DNA from: Prochlorococcus marinus str. MIT 9301
GTDB lineage: Bacteria; Cyanobacteriota; Cyanobacteriia; PCC-6307; Cyanobiaceae
DNA: 64,000 nt
Assembly: GCF_000015965.1 (NCBI RefSeq)
Contig: NC_009091.1
Coordinates: 248,001-312,000, forward strand
Direction of reading: 5' to 3'
In this document: positions 1 through 8,301 of the stretch, in pieces
Layout: each line of letters begins with the position of its first letter
Position numbering within the stretch: position 1 is the first letter of the stretch
Translations under genes and position numbers: made by a program
The notes under the pieces: model-generated
Seen by the model: the letters and a program-made list of their open reading frames with translations, nothing else
The model's database searches: none
What the model was told of the DNA's origin: nothing

Positions 1-414
1 ATCTTCATATAATTCTGATGCAGCCTGAAAATGTAAACCAATTTTTTCATTGAATCTTTTTTTTAACTCATCAGGGAGATCGGGGATTGAATTTTGCCTA
101 TTTTTGAAATCTTGACGCCTTAGTTCTGGTAAGGGAATATTACCCAATTGAGAACTATCTGCATATCTCTGTGAAAATTCCTGGAAAGTAAATGATCTAT
201 GTCTTAAAATTTGTGCAGCGATACCTCTGTTGGTTTCTATTTGTAAAGTCATAAATGACTGTTCGAAAACGCTCCAATGTTCATTTTTAATGCAATAACT
301 CAATAATTTTGAGTAGTCCTCATTTTCCTGATTTTTTGGGTTACTAACTCTTGCAATGTAAGCCATTGTTTTTTCTGCATCAGGAGTTAGCGAAATTAGT
401 TCAACTTTACTCAT
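1..414 (-). CDS. thyX: Flavin-dependent thymidylate synthase ThyX, partial (C-terminus outside window)
   Basis: The N-terminal 138 codons are present and the reading frame runs off the left edge, so the C-terminus is missing. ThyX makes dTMP from dUMP using FAD, NAD(P)H and methylenetetrahydrofolate. The translation starts [20 protein letters not shown] and carries the family signature [14 protein letters not shown], which matches the ThyX motif RHRxxSxxxxSxR and binds FAD and dUMP. It starts one base after the dcd stop codon on the same strand, so dcd and thyX are almost certainly co-transcribed. This pairs dUMP-supplying and dUMP-using steps. No ThyA-type gene is seen in the window. Confidence 0.95.
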   Translation of the reverse strand, partial: MSKVELISLTPDAEKTMAYIARVSNPKNQENEDYSKLLSYCIKNEHWSVFEQSFMTLQIETNRGIAAQILRHRSFTFQEFSQRYADSSQLGNIPLPELRRQDFKNRQNSIPDLPDELKKRFNEKIGLHFQAASELYED

Positions 415-415
415 T

Positions 416-1009
416 TTAGATTTTCGCTAGAGTCACCTTTTCTGGTTGGTTTTGATATTTACCTCTTCTATCTTCATAGGTTGTAGAGCATGGATCACCT
501 TCAAAAAAGAGTAGTTGGCAAATGCCTTCTTCTGCATAAATTCTGCAATCTGCACCAGAACTATTACTAAACTCTAAAGTTAGATGACCTTCCCAACCTG
601 CTTCTGCAGGTGTCGTGTTAACAATAATTCCTAGTCTTGCGTAAGTGCTTTTGCCAATACAGATCACAGTTATATTTTCTGGTACTTTCATCTTTTCTAA
701 AGCCACTCCTAAACCATAGGAGTGAGCAGGAAGAATAAAAAAGTCTCCATCATTGTCATGGTGAAGAACAGTTTTTTCTAAATTATTAGGATTAAATTTT
801 TTGGGATTCATCACAGTCCCAGGGATATGTCTGAAAATTAGGAATTCTTTTGATGAAAGTCTTAAATCATATCCATAGGATGAACATCCGTAACTCAAAA
901 CTGGCTTTTGTTTATTGTCAGGTTCAAGATGCCTCACTAAATTTGATTGAAAGGGCTTTATCATTCCTTCCGAGGCTTTTTGATTTATCCAGAGATCATT
1001 CTTTAGCAT
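416..1009 (-). CDS. dcd: dCTP deaminase
   Basis: Deaminates dCTP to dUTP, the main bacterial route to dUMP for thymidylate synthesis. The 197-aa length fits the Dcd/dUTPase superfamily. The motif [20 protein letters not shown], with the following [11 protein letters not shown], is the diagnostic dCTP deaminase core, including the catalytic glutamate of the PAEAGWEGH segment. It lies between the cobalamin adenosyltransferase-like gene (4-bp gap upstream) and thyX (1-bp gap downstream), so the three form a tight minus-strand operon for deoxynucleotide supply. Confidence 0.96.
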   Translation of the reverse strand: MLKNDLWINQKASEGMIKPFQSNLVRHLEPDNKQKPVLSYGCSSYGYDLRLSSKEFLIFRHIPGTVMNPKKFNPNNLEKTVLHHDNDGDFFILPAHSYGLGVALEKMKVPENITVICIGKSTYARLGIIVNTTPAEAGWEGHLTLEFSNSSGADCRIYAEEGICQLLFFEGDPCSTTYEDRRGKYQNQPEKVTLAKI

Positions 1010-1013
1010 AGTT

Positions 1014-1595
1014 TTATGAGCGAAGTTCAGTAATTTGGTTGGCCATTAATAATAGATCTTTGGGTATATCTGTACCAGTAAGGATTACATCTCCTGATAT
1101 AAATCGGTTTTCAAGTGTTGAAATCAAATCATCTTTATCGATAATTTTCATGTCAATAGCTAAAAAAATTTCATCAAGTATCATTTGTTCATACTCTCCA
1201 GACTGTAGTTTTTTTTTGCAAAAATTCCATAATTCAAAAGTAGATTCATGAATAGATTTTTTTAAATTTTTATTATTTTCAATTTCTTCAGAATTGTATT
1301 GATCAAAAGAATGTGATGATCTTACCCAGGTCAAATTACCGCATAGCTTTACTGCATTATCAATTCCTTGCTTGACTCCTCCTCTCATAAATTGTATTAA
1401 GAGCACTTTTCTGCCAAGAGCAGCATTTCTTAGAGAGTCTCTAATGATAGATGGGTAACTTCCTCTGTATGATGATTGATAAATTTGAATTTGCCCATTT
1501 TGCGTAAATTTTTGTCTGTTGATTTTGTTAGAAGTATTTATATTTACAACATCAAGATTACTTTTGGAATATAGATGAGATGAACTAATTACCAT
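1014..1595 (-). CDS. CobO/BtuR-like cob(I)alamin adenosyltransferase, P-loop degenerate
   Basis: A 193-aa protein that aligns by eye with the CobO/BtuR family, which adenosylates corrinoids with ATP. Recognisable parts are GRKVLLIQFMRGGVKQGI after the first helix and YEQMILDEIFLAIDMKIID, matching the Y..vvLDEi..A...g.i motif. The usual Walker A loop (GDGKGKT) is absent. The equivalent position reads YQSSYRGSY, so ATP binding may be altered. It heads a minus-strand operon with dcd and thyX. Adenosylcobalamin is the cofactor of the class II ribonucleotide reductase reported for Prochlorococcus, which would make the cluster functionally coherent; that link is inference. Family membership is fairly secure, catalytic activity is not. 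Confidence 0.7.
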   Translation of the reverse strand: MVISSSHLYSKSNLDVVNINTSNKINRQKFTQNGQIQIYQSSYRGSYPSIIRDSLRNAALGRKVLLIQFMRGGVKQGIDNAVKLCGNLTWVRSSHSFDQYNSEEIENNKNLKKSIHESTFELWNFCKKKLQSGEYEQMILDEIFLAIDMKIIDKDDLISTLENRFISGDVILTGTDIPKDLLLMANQITELRS

Positions 1596-1613
1596 TATTT
1601 AAATTCTTTCTAC

Positions 1614-1653
1614 ATGCAGTATAATTAGAATCTATTGACACTGCATATAGTGT
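1614..1653 (-). promoter_or_regulatory. Operator-like dyads in the promoter region of the cobalamin gene
   Basis: ACACT-GCATAT-AGTGT at 1638-1653 is an inverted repeat with 5-bp arms. In addition ATGCAGT (1614-1620) and ACTGCAT (1640-1646) form a perfect 7-bp inverted repeat separated by 19 nt. Read on the minus strand, the dyad falls about where a -35 would be for a TATACT hexamer just upstream of the cobalamin-gene start. This suggests regulator binding. Which protein would bind is unknown. Confidence 0.3.
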
Positions 1654-1732
1654 AATTTTACTTAAAAAAGGGTTAATCAAGTACAAACTGATTTTTAAAG
1701 GGTTATCAATAAACCAATAAGAATTTAAAATT

Positions 1733-1774
1733 GTTACTGTTGATACAAGAAATTTTAGAGTGCCTCCTTAAATT
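1733..1774 (+). promoter_or_regulatory. Putative NtcA-activated promoter of ntcA (autoregulation)
   Basis: TGTT-ACTGTTGA-TACA (core 1733-1746) matches the NtcA consensus GTA-N8-TAC with one mismatch, GTT for GTA, and keeps the flanking T and A. Exactly 22 nt after the box comes TAAATT (1769-1774), a plausible -10. This is the spacing known for NtcA class II activated promoters (box near -41.5). The predicted transcription start lies about 14 nt before the ntcA ATG. Autoregulation of ntcA is established in other cyanobacteria; here it is inferred from the site. Confidence 0.6.
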
Positions 1775-1794
1775 TTTTAATAGTAAAGATATTT

Positions 1795-2529
1795 ATGATA
1801 CCTGCTTCACGAGGATTCAACCGCTTTAGTTCGCAACAGTCAGGACAAAGTAAAATCAATTCTGTTGGAGAACGTTTCCCAATTAATAGAACTTTAATGG
1901 AAGTGATTAAAGGTCTAGATGGAGCAAACACAGAAATGGTTGAAAGATCTAAAACAATATTTTTCCCTGGGGACCCTGCTGAAAAAGTTTATCTCATAAG
2001 AAGAGGTGCAGTAAGATTGTCAAGAGTTTATGAGTCAGGTGAAGAAATAACTGTTGCTCTTTTAAGAGAGAATAGTCTCTTTGGTGTTTTATCTCTTCTA
2101 ACAGGCCATAGATCTGATCGTTTTTACCATGCCATAGCATTCACAAGAGTTGAAATGATAACAGCACCTGCAAATTCTGTTTTAAGAGCTATAGAGGAAG
2201 ATGCATCAGTAGGACTACTTCTTTTACAGGGCCTTTCTAGTAGGATCCTGCAAACTGAAACTATGATAGAAACTCTTACACACAGAGATATGTCTTCTCG
2301 TTTAGTAAGTTTTTTAATGGTTCTTTGTAGAGACTTTGGAGTTGCAGGTGAAAAAGGTATTACAATAGATCTAAGGCTTTCACATCAGGCAATTGCTGAA
2401 GCTATTGGTTCTACAAGAGTAACCATTACAAGATTATTGGGAGATTTAAAGGATTCAGGGCTTCTGAATATTGAAAGAAAAAAGATCACAGTATTCGATC
2501 CAATTGCTCTTGCAAAAAGATTTAATTGA
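1795..2529 (+). CDS. ntcA: Global nitrogen regulator NtcA
   Basis: CRP/FNR-family transcription factor that senses 2-oxoglutarate and activates nitrogen-assimilation genes. The 244-aa protein has a cyclic-nucleotide-binding-like beta-barrel domain (about residues 45-150, with [20 protein letters not shown]), a dimerisation helix, and a C-terminal helix-turn-helix ([20 protein letters not shown]) typical of NtcA. The first 20 or so residues are a variable extension, and a later start is possible. The gene is monocistronic or leads DUF3084 and the YqgF-like gene, which follow on the same strand. An NtcA-like box lies upstream of it and another upstream of amt. Confidence 0.97.
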   Translation: MIPASRGFNRFSSQQSGQSKINSVGERFPINRTLMEVIKGLDGANTEMVERSKTIFFPGDPAEKVYLIRRGAVRLSRVYESGEEITVALLRENSLFGVLSLLTGHRSDRFYHAIAFTRVEMITAPANSVLRAIEEDASVGLLLLQGLSSRILQTETMIETLTHRDMSSRLVSFLMVLCRDFGVAGEKGITIDLRLSHQAIAEAIGSTRVTITRLLGDLKDSGLLNIERKKITVFDPIALAKRFN

Positions 2530-2568
2530 TTCATCATTAATTATGATGTACTGAGTGTATACAAAAAT

Positions 2569-3534
2569 GTGGCTTGGATTTTAATTGTTTTTTTAATATT
2601 TTTAGGGGGACTTATTGCACCATTTGGGGATATTCTTGGAACAAAGATCGGAAAAGCAAGATTTAGTATTTTAAAATTAAGACCGAAAAAAACAGCAACT
2701 ATAATAACTATAATTACAGGAGGGTTTATTAGTTCAATATCAATAGGGTTATTGATTTTAGTTAGTGAAGAATTTAGGCAAAGGCTTTTTGTGGATATTC
2801 CTTTGTTGCAAAAAACTTTAGATAAAAGTAAAAAAGCTTTAGTCCCTTTACAGAAAGAGCGAAAAGAACTTGAAAGTAAAATTATTCAAAAAGAAAACGA
2901 GTTAAATCAATTAAAAAGTAGTATTAAAGAATTTAGGAGAGGCAATATTGTTATTAAAAGAGGGCAAACTTTATTTATTGCTGAGGTTAATTCCAGCTCA
3001 AATATAAAACTAGACTTAACAAAAATCTATAATGAAGCTGATAAATTTGTTAGAAAAATTGTTTTCCCGATTAATAAAGATGCAAAAAATATTCTTTTGT
3101 GGAGACCTAGTGATATCTCAAAAATTGAGACAATAGCTTCTAGAGGCGGCGACTGGATTTTATTAATTAAATCAGCAACAAATGTTTTAAAAGGGGATAA
3201 TTATGTGTTTGTATCTCCTGATTTATTAGAGAATAAATTTATAGTCAAAAAAGGAGATGTCATTACAAGTGCAATTATGGAAAAAAGTGATTTAAATTTT
3301 AAAGAAATAAATTTAAAAATAAAATCACTGTTAAGAGAAACAAGGGATGAAATTAAGTCAAAAGGTTCACAAGTTGTTGAAATTAATACAAATGGAAATT
3401 TTGTAAAAAAAATTAGAGACTTTCTTCAAGAAAATCAAAATGTAAATTTTATGTTAGAAGTAGTATCTTTGAGAGATAGCAAAACTGTAGAACCCATAGT
3501 CGTTGAAATTAATATTGTAAAGATTGCATCTTAA
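2569..3534 (+). CDS. DUF3084 family membrane-anchored coiled-coil protein
   Basis: A 321-aa protein of unknown function conserved in cyanobacteria (DUF3084). It has two N-terminal transmembrane helices (about residues 2-22 and 45-66), then a coiled-coil rich in Lys, Glu and Leu (about 85-125), then a mixed alpha/beta domain with RRGNIVIKRGQTLFIAEV. The start is GTG, giving MAWILIVFLIF; an ATG overlaps it out of frame. It begins 39 bp after ntcA and its stop directly abuts the next ATG, so the genes are probably co-transcribed. Likely inner-membrane with the soluble domain in the cytoplasm; no function is proposed. Confidence 0.8.
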   Translation: MAWILIVFLIFLGGLIAPFGDILGTKIGKARFSILKLRPKKTATIITIITGGFISSISIGLLILVSEEFRQRLFVDIPLLQKTLDKSKKALVPLQKERKELESKIIQKENELNQLKSSIKEFRRGNIVIKRGQTLFIAEVNSSSNIKLDLTKIYNEADKFVRKIVFPINKDAKNILLWRPSDISKIETIASRGGDWILLIKSATNVLKGDNYVFVSPDLLENKFIVKKGDVITSAIMEKSDLNFKEINLKIKSLLRETRDEIKSKGSQVVEINTNGNFVKKIRDFLQENQNVNFMLEVVSLRDSKTVEPIVVEINIVKIAS

Positions 3535-3972
3535 ATGGCTAGAGTAGTAACTATTGATCCTGGAAAAAGTAAATGCGGCTTAGTCCTAGCGGAAATTAGT
3601 GAAAAAAAAGTTTACAAAGCGATCATCCTGAAAAGTGAATTACTTGAGAATTATCTTAGAAATTTAATTTCCGCTGAGGATATAGAACAAATTATTATTG
3701 GCAATGGCACCACCAGTAGAGAAATTAGAGAAAAACTACATTTCTTTAAAAAAGAAATAATAACTTTTGAAGAAAAAAATACTACCTACAGGGCTAAAGC
3801 GAGATATTTTGAACTTTTTCCAATTAGTGGCCTGAAGTTTTTAATACCTAGAGAAATTTTTATTCTTAATAAAAACCTTGATGCCATATCAGCTTTGATT
3901 ATTTTAGAGGATTACTGCAGAATGAAGTTTACTTTGAATCAGAATATAGATTTTAAAACTTGGCTGAAATAG
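3535..3972 (+). CDS. RuvC/YqgF-fold resolvase-like protein
   Basis: A 145-aa protein with the RNase H-like fold signature of RuvC and YqgF nucleases. It shows VVTIDPGKSKCGLVLAE at the N-terminus (first acidic residue and Gly-rich turn), a beta-strand ending IIIGNGT, a glutamate at TFEEKNT, and LDAISALIILEDY near the C-terminus supplying further acidic residues. That arrangement suggests a metal-dependent nuclease active site. It is not the standard YqgF (pre-16S rRNA processing) sequence, so the substrate is open. It starts on the base after the DUF3084 stop. Its 3' end overlaps the convergent DUF3146 gene by 20 bp. Confidence 0.7.
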   Translation: MARVVTIDPGKSKCGLVLAEISEKKVYKAIILKSELLENYLRNLISAEDIEQIIIGNGTTSREIREKLHFFKKEIITFEEKNTTYRAKARYFELFPISGLKFLIPREIFILNKNLDAISALIILEDYCRMKFTLNQNIDFKTWLK

Positions 3973-4210
3973 TGAATTTATATTCATTCCCTGCTTCTAG
4001 TTCATAATCTTTTTTTAGTAAAAACCTCAATAAGGCATCCTCAATTAAAGCTCTTCCCAAAGGTGGATTTACTGTTAGTAAACCTTTATGAAAAGACCAT
4101 ATAAAAGTCCACCGAAATTGACTAGCTTTTACAACCCCCTGAATTTGCTTTTTTGAGAAGGAATATTCCTTAACACTTACATTGGCAATCGTTTCAGGTT
4201 TTGAACGCAT
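3953..4210 (-). CDS. DUF3146 family protein
   Basis: An 85-aa soluble protein without signal or membrane segments, recognised as the small cyanobacterial DUF3146 family from SQFRWTFIWSFHKGLLTVNP and the C-terminal YELEAGNEYKFTISAKF. Function unknown. It follows pth with a 9-bp gap on the same strand, so it probably shares the pth transcript. Its last 20 bp overlap the end of the YqgF-like gene on the other strand. Confidence 0.75.
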   Translation of the reverse strand: MRSKPETIANVSVKEYSFSKKQIQGVVKASQFRWTFIWSFHKGLLTVNPPLGRALIEDALLRFLLKKDYELEAGNEYKFTISAKF

Positions 4211-4219
4211 TACTTAAGG

Positions 4220-4816
4220 TTAGTCTTGGTTAAAAGAGTTTAATTCATTAATTATATGATCTTCTTTTTTAGTATTTAGATGTTCGAGGGATTCTATTAC
4301 TCTCTTAAACACTTTATCCAATATTAATTTTTCTTCTAGAGAAATATTTCCTAATACATGTGAAATAGTATTGAAATTATTTTCTCCTTTTATTAGGGGA
4401 GGTGACCCAATACCAATTCTTATTCTCTTAAAGTTTTGTGACTGCAATTGTTCAATGATGCTTTTAAGCCCGTTATGTCCACCTGAGCTTCCTTTTCTTC
4501 TAAATCTTATTTTTCCAAGGGGAAGATCTTTATCATCGACTATTATAAAAATTTGATCTAAGTTTACTTTGTACCAATCAACGATTGCTCGGACAGCATA
4601 ACCACTGTTATTCATAAACGTATTTGGTAAAAATAACCTAAAGGTGTAGTTATTGATTTGAAATTCTGAGCAGGAACTTTTAAGTTTATCTTTTAATAAA
4701 AAATTTGAATTATATTTTTTTGAGAGCTTTTCAAGCAGCAAAAAACCTATATTGTGTCTACTGTTGTAATATTTTTTCCCAGGATTCCCAAGTCCAATTA
4801 AATATATTTCATGCAT
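4220..4816 (-). CDS. pth: Peptidyl-tRNA hydrolase
   Basis: Releases peptides from prematurely dissociated peptidyl-tRNA. The 198-aa length and motifs are canonical: GLGNPGKKYYNSRHNIGF carries the catalytic histidine region, LPNTFMNNSG the substrate-binding asparagine, and IIVDDKDLPLGKIRFRRKGS with GGHNGLKSI the signature region. It is followed on the same strand by DUF3146. Psb genes lie upstream, separated by a terminator-like hairpin. Confidence 0.97.
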   Translation of the reverse strand: MHEIYLIGLGNPGKKYYNSRHNIGFLLLEKLSKKYNSNFLLKDKLKSSCSEFQINNYTFRLFLPNTFMNNSGYAVRAIVDWYKVNLDQIFIIVDDKDLPLGKIRFRRKGSSGGHNGLKSIIEQLQSQNFKRIRIGIGSPPLIKGENNFNTISHVLGNISLEEKLILDKVFKRVIESLEHLNTKKEDHIINELNSFNQD

Positions 4817-4892
4817 GATGTATATCTAAATCTCACTTAATTGAGAATTATAAATATATATAAACTATAACTAATTAAAAAAACAAAATTTC

Positions 4893-4916
4893 AAAAAAAG
4901 TTATTTAGCGATAACT
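4893..4916 (-). terminator. Rho-independent terminator after psbH
   Basis: On the minus strand AGTTAT-CGCTAA-ATAACT forms a 6-bp stem with a 6-nt loop followed directly by TTTTTT. It lies about 40 bp after the psbH stop and before pth, so it would end the psbH transcript. The stem is AT-rich and weak. Confidence 0.5.
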
Positions 4917-4953
4917 ATGTGAAATAAATAACTTCTTGAGAAAATTTTAGAAA

Positions 4954-5154
4954 TTAGTTTCCATTCCAATCTACTGAGAAACCCTGTAGTAGTAGGGATT
5001 GGTTATAAATTTGCAAAAGAATAACCAAAAAAACAAGTAGTAGTAGGCCTATGACAGTCATCACAGGAACTGCTCCCCAACCAGGTACTACTTTCCCTTG
5101 ACCTGAATTACCAATTGCTTTTAGAAGACTGCCTAAGGCTGTTTTTTGACCCAT
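4954..5154 (-). CDS. psbH: Photosystem II protein PsbH
   Basis: A 66-aa single-span subunit of the PSII core near CP47, needed for PSII stability and bicarbonate/QB-site function. The protein starts [18 protein letters not shown] and has one transmembrane helix ([19 protein letters not shown]). The open frame extends 17 codons upstream of this methionine, but that extension ([12 protein letters not shown]...) is unlike any PsbH, so the internal ATG at 5154 is chosen. psbN lies divergently 78 bp away, the usual cyanobacterial psbH/psbN arrangement. Confidence 0.95.
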
Positions 5155-5232
5155 TTGAATCACATAATCGAATATTATTTCGCTATTGTATAAGAACTTA
5201 TACATAAATTGTTTACAAACTTAGCAAAATTG

Positions 5233-5385
5233 ATGCAAACTTTATCATCTGCTCCAGATCCTGCAGTTTCCATAGCAGTAACAATTCTGGCATTACTCCT
5301 AGCTTTAACCGGTTTTGGTCTTTGGACTGCATTTGGACCCAAAGCTGCAAAGCTTACTGATCCTTGGGATGACCATGACGATTAA
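5233..5385 (+). CDS. psbN: Photosystem II assembly protein PsbN
   Basis: A 50-aa protein, MQTLSSAPDPAVSIAVTILA..., with a single hydrophobic helix, GLWTAFGP after it, and the conserved acidic end LTDPWDDHDD. PsbN is an assembly factor for PSII rather than a permanent subunit. It lies opposite psbH, with both promoters within the 78-bp spacer, and in the same orientation as psbI 108 bp downstream. Confidence 0.95.
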   Translation: MQTLSSAPDPAVSIAVTILALLLALTGFGLWTAFGPKAAKLTDPWDDHDD

Positions 5386-5493
5386 TCTTCTTTAAAGTAT
5401 TTCAAAATTTTCCAAAAATACAAAAAGTAAACAATTAACCATAGTTTAACTATAAATTTAATAAGATATAAATCTGTCAGCACTAGTAATTCC

Positions 5494-5622
5494 ATGCTTG
5501 CCTTAAAAATTTCTGTTTACACTATCGTCTTCTTCTTCGTTGGAATATTTCTTTTCGGCTTTTTGGCAAGTGATCCAACAAGGACGCCTAATAGAAAGGA
5601 TCTAGAGAGTCCTCAAGATTAA
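5494..5622 (+). CDS. psbI: Photosystem II reaction centre protein PsbI
   Basis: A 42-aa protein starting [20 protein letters not shown] with one transmembrane helix and the family-typical end [19 protein letters not shown]. PsbI binds next to D1 and helps early reaction-centre assembly and dimer stability. It has the standard length. It stands between psbN and the LptD-like pseudogene, both on the same strand. Confidence 0.96.
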
Positions 5623-5745
5623 ATATTTCTACCTAGGAATCATATTGAAGATCTTGAAATTTAGAAAACTTATATTTACAAATTTATTTTTATTTAATTT
5701 ATTCAATTTTTCATATCCTGATTAAACTTCATCTATAGACAGTAA

Positions 5746-6262
5746 TATTTTTCGATTAGATGGTTTAAGTTAAAACAATGCAAAACTATCAATTCTAAAA
5801 AAACTTCTTTAGATAAAAAAATTGACGAATCTATTCAGGAAATAGCTTTAAGAGAGAATTTAAATCAAGAATTCCAGCTAGAAATACAATCTGATAAACA
5901 ATTCCAGCAAGAATCTGTTTTATATGCTGAGGGTAATGTTATTGCTAATTATAAAGGAAATACTTTAAAAGCTGATTTACTTGTCTACGACAAGTCAAAA
6001 GGAATTGTGAAAGCAGGTTTAAATTCGATCAAATTTCAGATCTTTTCACTTTAAATTTAGCTTTTGATCAACAACTATATGGACCTATACTCTTGAAAAC
6101 TGATGCTACTTTAAATCTTGATAAGAATTCACAAGATTATGGAGATTTTATAAGTTCGAAAATTTCGATAAGTTTAAAAAAAGATCATATGAATTAGGGG
6201 TTTTTTATCAACCTTATAATCAATTTGGAGGAATAAATTTCTCTCTAAATGGTTTCGAATAA
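5746..6262 (+). pseudogene. Decayed LptD/OstA-like outer-membrane protein gene
   Basis: Three frames read in succession give pieces of one protein. Frame one (to a stop at 6052-6054) contains QQESVLYAEGNVIANYKG and LKADLLVYDKSKGIVKAG, matching the N-terminal OstA/LptA-like domain of LPS-assembly proteins. From about 6024 another frame continues with FTLNLAFDQQLYGPILLKTD, beta-barrel-like strands. A further shift in the A7 run at 6176-6182 restores RSYELGVFYQPYNQFGGINF and a final stop. The middle of the barrel is missing and no ATG, GTG or TTG start is available in the first frame. The tail overlaps the end of convergent leuD by 18 bp. The family call (LptD or a cyanobacterial relative) is by resemblance. 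Confidence 0.75.
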
Positions 6263-6889
6263 TTCATTGGATTGATTAAACTTTGTGTAGGGTAGATCAT
6301 TTATTTTTTTTTCGATTAGTTTTTTATTTGCAAGGAGTGTTGAGGTTGCGTCCCACTCACCAGTCAAAAACATATTTTTTGAAGAAATCTTTATTTCTAA
6401 ATCAAAATTAAAAAAAGTAGATTTGAAGGTTGATTCATTAATGTTTATTTCACATAAGGAATTATTTATATATTTATTTTCTTGTATATTTTTAATTAAT
6501 TTTTTTGGGAGTGTGAAACATGGTATTCCAATAGCTATACAATTGCAGTAGAAAATTTCTGCAAAACTTTCTCCAATTATCGCTCTTATTCCCCACCTAA
6601 GAAGGGCTTGGGGTGCATGTTCTCTGCTAGATCCGCATCCAAAATTACTATTAACAATTAGTATTGAGGATCCTTTATTCGACTCCAAATCAAAAGGATG
6701 TTTACCTTTAAGATTTTTTCTATCATCTTCAAAAACGGATTGTCCTAAATTATCGAAATTTACACATTTTAAAAAACGAGCTGGAATAATTCGATCGGTA
6801 TCAATGTCATCACCAATTAATACTATCGATTTACCTACTATTTTTGATATAGGCCCTACTGGGGCTTGAAACTTTTTGATCATTTTCAC
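6245..6889 (-). CDS. leuD: 3-isopropylmalate dehydratase small subunit
   Basis: Small subunit of isopropylmalate isomerase, the second committed step of leucine synthesis. The 214-aa protein shows [16 protein letters not shown] and [20 protein letters not shown], the swivel-domain signatures that bind the substrate. Its ATG overlaps the leuC stop by 4 bp (ATGA), so translation is coupled and a 1:1 complex is expected. It is the last gene of the glyA-cinA-leuC-leuD run. Confidence 0.97.
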   Translation of the reverse strand: MKMIKKFQAPVGPISKIVGKSIVLIGDDIDTDRIIPARFLKCVNFDNLGQSVFEDDRKNLKGKHPFDLESNKGSSILIVNSNFGCGSSREHAPQALLRWGIRAIIGESFAEIFYCNCIAIGIPCFTLPKKLIKNIQENKYINNSLCEININESTFKSTFFNFDLEIKISSKNMFLTGEWDATSTLLANKKLIEKKINDLPYTKFNQSNELFETI

Positions 6890-8289
6890 ATAAAATTTCT
6901 TATGTCTGTTACTTTCCCTGATATTGCAGCAGCTGCAACCATCGCAGGACTCATTAATAATGTCCTTCCATTTGGGGATCCTTGTCTTCCTTTGAAATTT
7001 CTATTACTAGAACTTGCACTAAGTTGATTACCTATTAGCTTATCTGAATTCATTGCTAAACACATTGAACAGCCTGGTTCTCTCCATTGAAAACCTGCAT
7101 CAAGGAAAATTTTGTCAAGTCCTTCTATTTTTGCTTCTTTTGCTACTTTCTCAGATCCTGGGACTACAAATGCTTTTATATTCTGAGATACTTTTTTGTC
7201 TTTTACTACTTTAGCAGCAACTCTTAAGTCACTTATTCTTCCATTGGTACAACTGCCTATGAAACAAACATCAATTGGAGTATCCTTAATTGACTGTCCT
7301 GGTTTGAAACCCATATATTCATAAGCTTCTTTAGCAACAAATTGGTCATCTGGGGACAATTCTTCTAAAAGAGGGATTTTTTGGTTGATGCCTACACTTT
7401 GACCTGGAGTAATTCCCCAGGTTACGGTTGGTTCTACTTTTGAAGCATCAATTTTAGTTACATCATCATAAATAGAATTTGCATCGCTTTTTAATGATTT
7501 CCACCATAAAAGTGCTTCATCCCAATTCTCATTTCTGGGCGCACATAATTTATTTTTAATGTAACTAAAAGTCTTTTCATCAGGATTTATGTAGCCGCAT
7601 CTCGCCCCACCTTCAATAGACATATTGCATATTGTCATTCTTTCTTCCATTGATAATGAATTGATTGCGGGTCCTGCAAACTCATATGCAAAACCTACTC
7701 CAGCCTTTACACCAAGTTTATTGATAATATGAAGAACTAAATCTTTAGCATAAACCCCATTAGATAATTTATTTTCACACCAAATCTGCCTTACTTTCAA
7801 TTTGTTCATGGCTATGGTTTGGGTAGCAAGAACATCTCTAACTTGGCTTGTACCTATCCCAAAAGCAATGGACCCAAAAGCTCCATGCGTTGAAGTATGA
7901 GAATCTCCACAAGCGATTGTCATACCAGGCTGGGTTAGCCCCAATTCTGGAGCTACTACATGAACTATACCTTGATTTCCACTGCCAATATTAAAAAATC
8001 TTATCTTATGTTCTATGCAGTTCTTTTCAAGTGTTTCAATCATTTGCTCGGCAAGATTATCTTTAAAAGGTCTGCTTTGATTATCCGTTGGCACAATATG
8101 ATCAACTGTAGCGACAGTCCTACTAGGGAATTTTACCCTTAAATTTTTGTCTTTTAAAGCGCCAAATGCTTGAGGACTTGTTACTTCATGGATGAGGTGA
8201 AGACCAATAAAAATTTGATCTGAGCCACCAGGGAGACTGGAAACTTTGTGTAAATCCCAAACTTTATCAAATAAGGTATCTTTACTCAA
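6886..8289 (-). CDS. leuC: 3-isopropylmalate dehydratase large subunit
   Basis: Aconitase-family [4Fe-4S] dehydratase subunit of 467 aa. The cluster ligands are seen in [13 protein letters not shown] and in [11 protein letters not shown]. The N-terminal part has the [20 protein letters not shown] substrate-binding stretch. Length is normal for bacterial LeuC. It lies 12 bp after cinA and is translationally coupled to leuD. Confidence 0.97.
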   Translation of the reverse strand: MSKDTLFDKVWDLHKVSSLPGGSDQIFIGLHLIHEVTSPQAFGALKDKNLRVKFPSRTVATVDHIVPTDNQSRPFKDNLAEQMIETLEKNCIEHKIRFFNIGSGNQGIVHVVAPELGLTQPGMTIACGDSHTSTHGAFGSIAFGIGTSQVRDVLATQTIAMNKLKVRQIWCENKLSNGVYAKDLVLHIINKLGVKAGVGFAYEFAGPAINSLSMEERMTICNMSIEGGARCGYINPDEKTFSYIKNKLCAPRNENWDEALLWWKSLKSDANSIYDDVTKIDASKVEPTVTWGITPGQSVGINQKIPLLEELSPDDQFVAKEAYEYMGFKPGQSIKDTPIDVCFIGSCTNGRISDLRVAAKVVKDKKVSQNIKAFVVPGSEKVAKEAKIEGLDKIFLDAGFQWREPGCSMCLAMNSDKLIGNQLSASSSNRNFKGRQGSPNGRTLLMSPAMVAAAAISGKVTDIRNFM

Positions 8290-8301
8290 TTTGTAAAAAA
8301 G

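Noticed and set aside
4954-5205. 83-aa version of PsbH with a 17-residue N-terminal extension
   Set aside because: The extension does not resemble any PsbH; the ATG at 5154 gives the standard 66-aa protein.
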